From the NCBI GenBank assembly GCA_030641105.1, contig DAOWHZ010000095.1, forward strand, positions 1 through 13,177: a DNA stretch of 13,177 bases, read 5' to 3'. The stretch comes from a bacterium. GTDB lineage: Bacteria > Patescibacteria > ABY1 > BM507 > VMTK01. The translations under genes and the position numbers were made by a program. Below are positions 9,198 to 13,177 of the stretch, one piece after another. Each line of letters starts with the position of its first letter. The stretch's first letter is position 1. Below the pieces are notes generated by a model. The model made no database searches and had not been told where the DNA came from. It worked only from the letters and a program-made list of their open reading frames with translations.

Positions 9198-10847
9198 CTA
9201 ATCCTTAACACCCCTCCTCGCCTTATAAACCGCCCAACTAACCACCCCATAATAAACAACCACCCAGCCCCACCACAAATAATCAATCTCAACATAAGCA
9301 TAAGGCAGTTTAGTCAGCCATTCTACAACAATAATAATATATTTTAGCAGAAGCCAGGCAGGCAAAAAAAACACAAAAGCAAAATCAACAAAAATCAAAC
9401 TTAACAATAATGCAACTAAACTAACTATCATTAAAACAGGCAATGTCCATAAAACCAATAAATTACTAATCAGTGAAACAATGGAAACTTGGGAAAAATT
9501 TAAAGCAATAATCGGCAAAGTGAAAATTTGCGCGGCAATTGTAATGCTTAAAATATCACGCGCGGCCTTGAGTTTTCCTGTCATTGCGAGGAGCGAACCT
9601 GCCTTGGCAGGTGAGCGACGCGGCAATCCCGTCGCACGTTGCAATAATCGCGGGATTGCTTCGCCTGCGGCTCGCAATGACATTTCCAAAATCGGATAGC
9701 AATAAGCAATGCCCGCAACCGCTAAAAAAGACAGTTGAAAGCCAATATCATCACGCAACAACTTTGGATTAATCAGCAGAAGAATCACAGCAGCCAGGAC
9801 CAATGAATTAGTTAACTTATTAAGCCGGCCTAAATTCATAGCCCACAACACTAAAAACCCCATTAATCCGGCTCGCATGGCGCTCGCAGGCAAACCAATT
9901 AGCATAATATAAAATAATAAAAACAAACTTGCCAGCCAAAACGCTTTTTCGCGCGGCACGCCAATTCCTAACAGCAAACTCATCATCAACACGGCTAAAA
10001 TACTAATATGCATTCCTGAAATCGCTACAATATGGCTAATGCCTGCTTGGGAAAATTTTTCCCGCAAATCATCCGGAATGCCTTTTTTGTCTCCTAAAAT
10101 AATTGCGCGCGCCAAACTGGCTTCTGGTTCACTTAAACCATAATCCATAACCCCCCGCAATTTATTTTTATAATTAAAAATTTTCTTATAAAACCAACTC
10201 CTATAGCTCCCCTCTCCCGCAACCGCAGTTGTGGGAGAGGGGTTGGGGGTGAGGGCAGGGTAATAACAAACAGAGTAAACATCATACCTGGCTAAATATC
10301 TGTCATAAGCAAAGCCGCTAAATTTTTCCGGCGCTTGCAGTTTACAGATTATTTCCAACTCATCGCCGTAATTATATCTTGGGTATAAATTCGTGGTAAC
10401 TAATATTTTGCCTTTGACATCAAAAGAGGTTAAACCTCTTCCGTAGAGGTTTAACCTCTTCGCGCTAATCTCCAACTTCTGATTCTTCTGCCTAATATCC
10501 GGCTCATTACTAACCACGCCAATCACTGTTACTGTCTGGCCATTATAATGCCAAATTTTATCAGGCGTATTTGTTGGCAAGCCAATAGCATAACGCCACA
10601 TTCCTAAAAATAAAAATAAACCAAACAACAAAAACCAATAAAGGCGAGGTTTACAAACCTCGCCTTTATTGGTTTTTGCCTTTCGCCAAAATAAAACAAC
10701 CGCAACCCCGCATACTACCATTGCCCCAAACCACCATAAATCATTTCGCGCAACTTGAACAGGTAAAAACGAAGCAATAGCAATGCCAGCAATAAAAGTC
10801 AAACAACAGATTAGGAATATTTTTGATTTGGAAAAAATAAAGGACAT
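9198..10847 (-). CDS. comEC: ComEC/Rec2-type DNA-uptake channel without MBL domain
   Basis: 549 residues, polytopic membrane protein. N-terminal membrane segments (about 10-28, 37-53, 70-88) are followed by a DUF4131/OB-like region (QTVTVIGVVSNEPD to YDRYLARYDV, 104-190) and the Competence domain with its hallmark GISHIVAISGMHIS (269-282), PASAMRAGLMG (320-330) and several further membrane helices to the end. The usual C-terminal MBL domain is missing; a separate gene at 6104-6964 could supply it. The ATG at 10847 is chosen, though a TTG five codons upstream is possible. No Shine-Dalgarno sequence. Four palindromic DNA elements lie inside the gene, all in frame and all in loops (residues about 57-73, 130-142, 197-214, 389-423), which lengthens the protein compared with the bare family core. 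Confidence 0.9.
   Translation of the reverse strand: MSFIFSKSKIFLICCLTFIAGIAIASFLPVQVARNDLWWFGAMVVCGVAVVLFWRKAKTNKGEVCKPRLYWFLLFGLFLFLGMWRYAIGLPTNTPDKIWHYNGQTVTVIGVVSNEPDIRQKNQKLEISAKRLNLYGRGLTSFDVKGKILVTTNLYPRYNYGDELEIICKLQAPEKFSGFAYDRYLARYDVYSVCYYPALTPNPSPTTAVAGEGSYRSWFYKKIFNYKNKLRGVMDYGLSEPEASLARAIILGDKKGIPDDLREKFSQAGISHIVAISGMHISILAVLMMSLLLGIGVPREKAFWLASLFLLFYIMLIGLPASAMRAGLMGFLVLWAMNLGRLNKLTNSLVLAAVILLLINPKLLRDDIGFQLSFLAVAGIAYCYPILEMSLRAAGEAIPRLLQRATGLPRRSPAKAGSLLAMTGKLKAARDILSITIAAQIFTLPIIALNFSQVSIVSLISNLLVLWTLPVLMIVSLVALLLSLIFVDFAFVFFLPAWLLLKYIIIVVEWLTKLPYAYVEIDYLWWGWVVVYYGVVSWAVYKARRGVKD
9579..9682. repeat. GTCATTGCGAG-family palindrome inside comEC
   Basis: Outer arms TGTCATTGCGAG/CTCGCAATGACA, inner arms GCAATCCCG/CGGGATTGC, plus a CCTGCC/GGCAGG mini-hairpin in the left half. 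It encodes residues about 389-423 of ComEC, between two membrane helices, without breaking the frame. Confidence 0.85.
10207..10258. repeat. CCCCTCTCCC-family palindrome inside comEC
   Basis: 10-bp stem CCCCTCTCCC/GGGAGAGGGG (10209-10218, 10233-10242) followed by TTGGGGGTGAGG. Translated in frame as LTPNPSPTTAVAGEGS, between the DUF4131 and Competence domains. Related to the element at 6996-7031. Confidence 0.82.
10424..10460. repeat. Perfect 16-bp palindrome inside comEC
   Basis: AAGAGGTTAAACCTCT and AGAGGTTTAACCTCTT pair perfectly around TCCGT. It encodes RLNLYGRGLTSF in a loop of the DUF4131 region. Confidence 0.85.
10629..10678. repeat. Perfect 24-bp palindrome inside comEC
   Basis: 10629-10652 and 10655-10678 are exact reverse complements with a 2-nt centre (core AAGGCGAGGTTT/AAACCTCGCCTT). 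It encodes about TNKGEVCKPRLYW in the loop between the second and third membrane segments. Confidence 0.9.
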
Positions 10848-10896
10848 ATAAAAGTGTATCAATTTTGAACCAAAAACTTGCGAAGGTTATACGATC

Positions 10897-10968
10897 ACTC
10901 CCTCCCCTTGCGAAGGGGAGGGGCAGGTCGCTGACGCTTCAAAGCTTTAGCGACGGAGCGGTGGGGTT
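10897..10968. repeat. Palindromic repeat between prfB and comEC
   Basis: 10-bp stem CCCTCCCCTT/AAGGGGAGGG (10900-10909, 10913-10922), then a second hairpin GTCGCT/AGCGAC and GGTGGGG. It is GC-rich against an AT-rich background, with no U-tract. The rest of the 156-nt gap holds no other feature. Confidence 0.7.
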
Positions 10969-11003
10969 TAAGGAAAGCGGATATTTTGCGGATAAAATTT
11001 TAC

Positions 11004-12101
11004 TTAACCTTTCCGCATCCACCGAAGATACGCTTCCATAAACCCTTCCAAATCCCCGTCCAGCGCTCCGTCAACATCCTGCGTCTCGTATTCAGTCCTA
11101 TGATCCTTAACCATTTTGTACGGCTGCATTACATAAGACCTAATCTGCTTGCCCCATTCCGCTTTTTGCGCTTCTCCGCGTAGTTTTAATTCCTCTTTTT
11201 CTTTTTCTTCTTCTTGCAGTTTATATAATTTTGACTTTAATATTTTTAATGCTGTCTCCTTGTTTTGATGCTGGGATCTTTCATTCTGGCATGATACAGT
11301 AATTCCGCTTGGCTTATGCTTAATCCGCACAGCGCTGTCAGTTGTATTAACTCCTTGTCCGCCCGGCCCGGAAGATTTATACACATCAATGCGCAAATCC
11401 TCTTCTTTAATTTCCACTTCTTCCGCTTCCGGCAGTTCTGGAATAACTTCAACCAAAGCAAATGAAGTATGGCGCATAGCTTCAGCATCAAAAGGTGAAA
11501 TCCGCACCAAGCGATGCACTCCTGATTCACTGCGCAAATAGCCATAAGCCCAGCGGCCATGCACATTCATTGTCATGCTTTTTATGCCTGCTTCGCTGCC
11601 AACCGTGCGATCAATAATTTCCGCCTGCCAGCCCTTTTTTTCAATAAAGCGCAAAAACATCCTCTCCAGCATCTGCGCCCAGTCCTGCGCGTCAACACCG
11701 CCTGTGCCGGCATGAATTGAAAGAATCGCATTATTTTTATCATACTTGCCGGAAAACAAAACCAAAAATTCTAATTTCTCAAACTTTTCTTTTAACTCAT
11801 TATACTTCTTGCGCGCGTCTTCAGATATTGACTCATCGCCCTCCTTGTCTGCCATTGCCACCAATTCCTCTAATTCGGTTATTTCTTTCTTTAACTCTTC
11901 CCATTTGCCAACTTCAGATTCCAGCTCTTCCAGCTTTTTGCCCGCTTCAACAGCATGTTTATGATCATCCCAAAAACCGGGTTTCCCAATTTCCAATTTC
12001 AAATTTCCAATTTCCGATTTTTGCCCATCAATATCTAAAAGCCCCCATATATCAAGGAGGCATTCGCGTAATTCATTAATTTGTTTAAGTAAATTCTCCA
12101 T
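11004..12101 (-). CDS. prfB: Peptide chain release factor 2, without a frameshift site
   Basis: 365 residues, full RF2 length. It recognises UGA and UAA stops and triggers peptide release. The stop-recognition motif SPF (202-204, in VRISPFDAEAMRHTSF) and the catalytic GGQ (247-249, in SSGPGGQGVNTTDSA) are present, and the N-terminal coiled-coil domain precedes them. Many bacterial prfB genes carry an in-frame UGA near codon 25 with programmed +1 frameshifting. Here the corresponding place reads CTC CTT GAT ATA in one open frame, so that autoregulation is absent. No Shine-Dalgarno sequence is seen before the ATG. The gene's presence argues that UGA is still a stop codon here. Confidence 0.96.
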   Translation of the reverse strand: MENLLKQINELRECLLDIWGLLDIDGQKSEIGNLKLEIGKPGFWDDHKHAVEAGKKLEELESEVGKWEELKKEITELEELVAMADKEGDESISEDARKKYNELKEKFEKLEFLVLFSGKYDKNNAILSIHAGTGGVDAQDWAQMLERMFLRFIEKKGWQAEIIDRTVGSEAGIKSMTMNVHGRWAYGYLRSESGVHRLVRISPFDAEAMRHTSFALVEVIPELPEAEEVEIKEEDLRIDVYKSSGPGGQGVNTTDSAVRIKHKPSGITVSCQNERSQHQNKETALKILKSKLYKLQEEEKEKEELKLRGEAQKAEWGKQIRSYVMQPYKMVKDHRTEYETQDVDGALDGDLEGFMEAYLRWMRKG

Positions 12102-12108
12102 AATGTAA

Positions 12109-12187
12109 TGCGAACCTACAAATTATGCAAATTCTACGAACTTGCAAATCGGCTAATTTGTAGAATTCGCAAGTTTGTAGTTTCGCA
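12109..12187. repeat. Imperfect palindrome upstream of prfB
   Basis: TGCGAACCTACAAATTATGC and its near complement at the right (AAGTTTGTAGTTTCGCA) fold around CGGCT, with AATTCTAC/GTAGAATT inside. A partial further unit (TTCGTAGCTTCGCA) follows. It fills the 112-nt gap between the surface protein and prfB. Confidence 0.72.
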
Positions 12188-12213
12188 TACTAATTCGTAG
12201 CTTCGCATCATAT

Positions 12214-13177
12214 TTAAGGTTTAACTTCTTTCCATGTCGGCAAAGGAACATTAGCATTTATTACAGTTGAGGCTGAACAAGTGTAAGAATCAGCATCGGT
12301 CACTTCTAATTTTATAGTAGTGAGGTCAGTAGAATCAAGTATAATAATTGTACTTGAAGCATCAGCAGGATTTATTGTTGCAGTTCCTGGCGTCACGCCT
12401 GTTGGATTAGTCCACTGCCAGCCGCAAGCGCCTGTTCCCCAATAATCCGAACAATATTCAGGTGTGGACGGAGCCACGGTAAAATAAAATTTACTGGCAT
12501 CGGTGAACACAGCGCTCTCCCCTGCGCTTGGATTTTCAGGAAGCCAGTTAAAGTAAGGATTTGGAAATTCATGTTTATAGGTTGTGAATGTTAAAACATT
12601 GCCATCATCATTATCAGTATCTGGCTCAGTATTATATTGCGCCCAGTCTGATTCAGCATCACTGCTATCCCAAACTTTAACCCACCAATAATAAGCTGTA
12701 TTATAATTCAAATCACCTGAACCAACTGAATACTGAGTAGCACCGCTAATAGTTTTACCAGTATCAATTATTGGATCAGCTGGATCACTGTCATCATCAA
12801 AGATCACTTGGTAAGCGCTTTGGGGGTCTGTGCCTGCAGGAACATCATCAGAATCACTGTATTCCCAGCGCAAAAATGCTTGCTTTGCCCAGTTTGAACA
12901 GGCATTAGCAAAATTCCAGTTAGGCGCGCTTAAATTAATAGCTGTTGGCACATTGTTTGCCGCGCTATTGTCATAAATAACCTTATAATCAGAACTGCCG
13001 CAAATATTTTCCCCATTCGGACCGCCTTCAGCGCAATTAAAACTAACCCAGCCAATACCTGCACTATTATCATTGCCATTCCAAGCCCAACCGCTAAAAT
13101 CGCCTGCCGCGTCTATGGAAACGCCATAAGAATCAACGCTGGCAAAACTTATAGGAAATGAGATAGGAAACGAAATA
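12214..13177 (-). CDS. Secreted surface protein with FN3/PKD-like domains, 5' end cut by the window
   Basis: 320 residues are visible and the frame stays open to the window edge, so the GTG at 12951 is internal. Visible residues 1-75 hold GDFSGWAWNGNDNSAGIGWV and SFNC, a Trp/Gly-rich module frequent in Parcubacteria surface proteins. Residues about 76-185 resemble a fibronectin-III-like domain (FLRWEYSD, YQVIFDDD, NYNTAYYWWVKVWDS). The rest is PKD-like (YFNWLPENPSAGESAVFTD, WQWTNPTG, TTIKLEVTDADSY). Paired cysteines suggest disulfides outside the cell. It ends with LPTWKEVKP, a typical CPR C-terminus. Ligand unknown; attachment or a role in contact with another cell is plausible. Confidence 0.8.
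   Translation of the reverse strand, partial: ISFPISFPISFASVDSYGVSIDAAGDFSGWAWNGNDNSAGIGWVSFNCAEGGPNGENICGSSDYKVIYDNSAANNVPTAINLSAPNWNFANACSNWAKQAFLRWEYSDSDDVPAGTDPQSAYQVIFDDDSDPADPIIDTGKTISGATQYSVGSGDLNYNTAYYWWVKVWDSSDAESDWAQYNTEPDTDNDDGNVLTFTTYKHEFPNPYFNWLPENPSAGESAVFTDASKFYFTVAPSTPEYCSDYWGTGACGWQWTNPTGVTPGTATINPADASSTIIILDSTDLTTIKLEVTDADSYTCSASTVINANVPLPTWKEVKP

Noticed and set aside
9481..9772. Plus-strand ORFs inside comEC
   Set aside because: They are antisense to a well-supported gene and consist largely of translated palindromic repeat (RHCEERS-like content).
11960..12030. Repeat insertion in the N-terminal part of prfB (EIGNLKLEIGKPGFW)
   Set aside because: The DNA resembles AATTTCCAATTTC-type repeats, but the protein aligns with normal RF2 length (LDI...PGFWDD) without an insertion.
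11717..12079. Plus-strand ORFs opposite prfB
   Set aside because: Shadow frames of a strongly conserved gene, with no ribosome binding site or protein-like features.

Overview
The window looks like an AT-rich chromosome segment from a Candidate Phyla Radiation (Patescibacteria, Parcubacteria-like) bacterium. The evidence is a surface protein with a typical 'FSGWAW...GIGWVSFNC' module ending in LPTWKEVKP, a ComEC channel without its own hydrolase domain, many tiny genes, leaderless-looking housekeeping genes, and dense palindromic intergenic repeats. All genes called are on the minus strand, so the region reads from right to left. UGA acts as a stop, since an intact RF2 gene is present.

Right part (about 4307-13177): a truncated secreted surface protein, prfB (RF2), a ComEC-type DNA-uptake channel, a VanX-like D-Ala-D-Ala dipeptidase, a wHTH-MNT / HEPN toxin-antitoxin-like pair with its own promoter and a 21-bp direct-repeat operator, a membrane-anchored ComEC-type metallo-beta-lactamase hydrolase, a single-domain response regulator and an unusually long adenylate-kinase-like enzyme. 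Palindromic repeats of several families lie between these genes. Four of them lie inside comEC without breaking its reading frame.

Left part (1-4232): the most interesting region. It holds a series of tiny genes (38-80 codons), most with a strong GGAGG ribosome binding site, in four blocks. Each block starts with a short leader ORF, then a rho-independent hairpin. In three blocks a boxA-like motif follows the hairpin, with a degenerate version in the fourth, and then come the tiny genes. In all four blocks the 3' part of the leader ORF is complementary to the 5' arm of the hairpin, as expected of ribosome-mediated attenuation. The leader peptides have different codon biases: Ile/Leu/Val, Ile, Leu, and aromatic (F,W,F,S,F,Y,F,Y). 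The aromatic leader stands upstream of a gene for 2-amino-3,7-dideoxy-D-threo-hept-6-ulosonate synthase, the first enzyme of the alternative route to dehydroquinate and aromatic amino acids, which gives the model an independent biological match.

The tiny proteins are mostly unrecognised. Two of them, one in the first block and one directly before the aldolase, share a K/Q-rich stretch followed after 14-15 residues by NF(I/V)GG, so they appear to form a family. My working model is a set of amino-acid-starvation-responsive operons for small proteins. The function of those proteins is not known.
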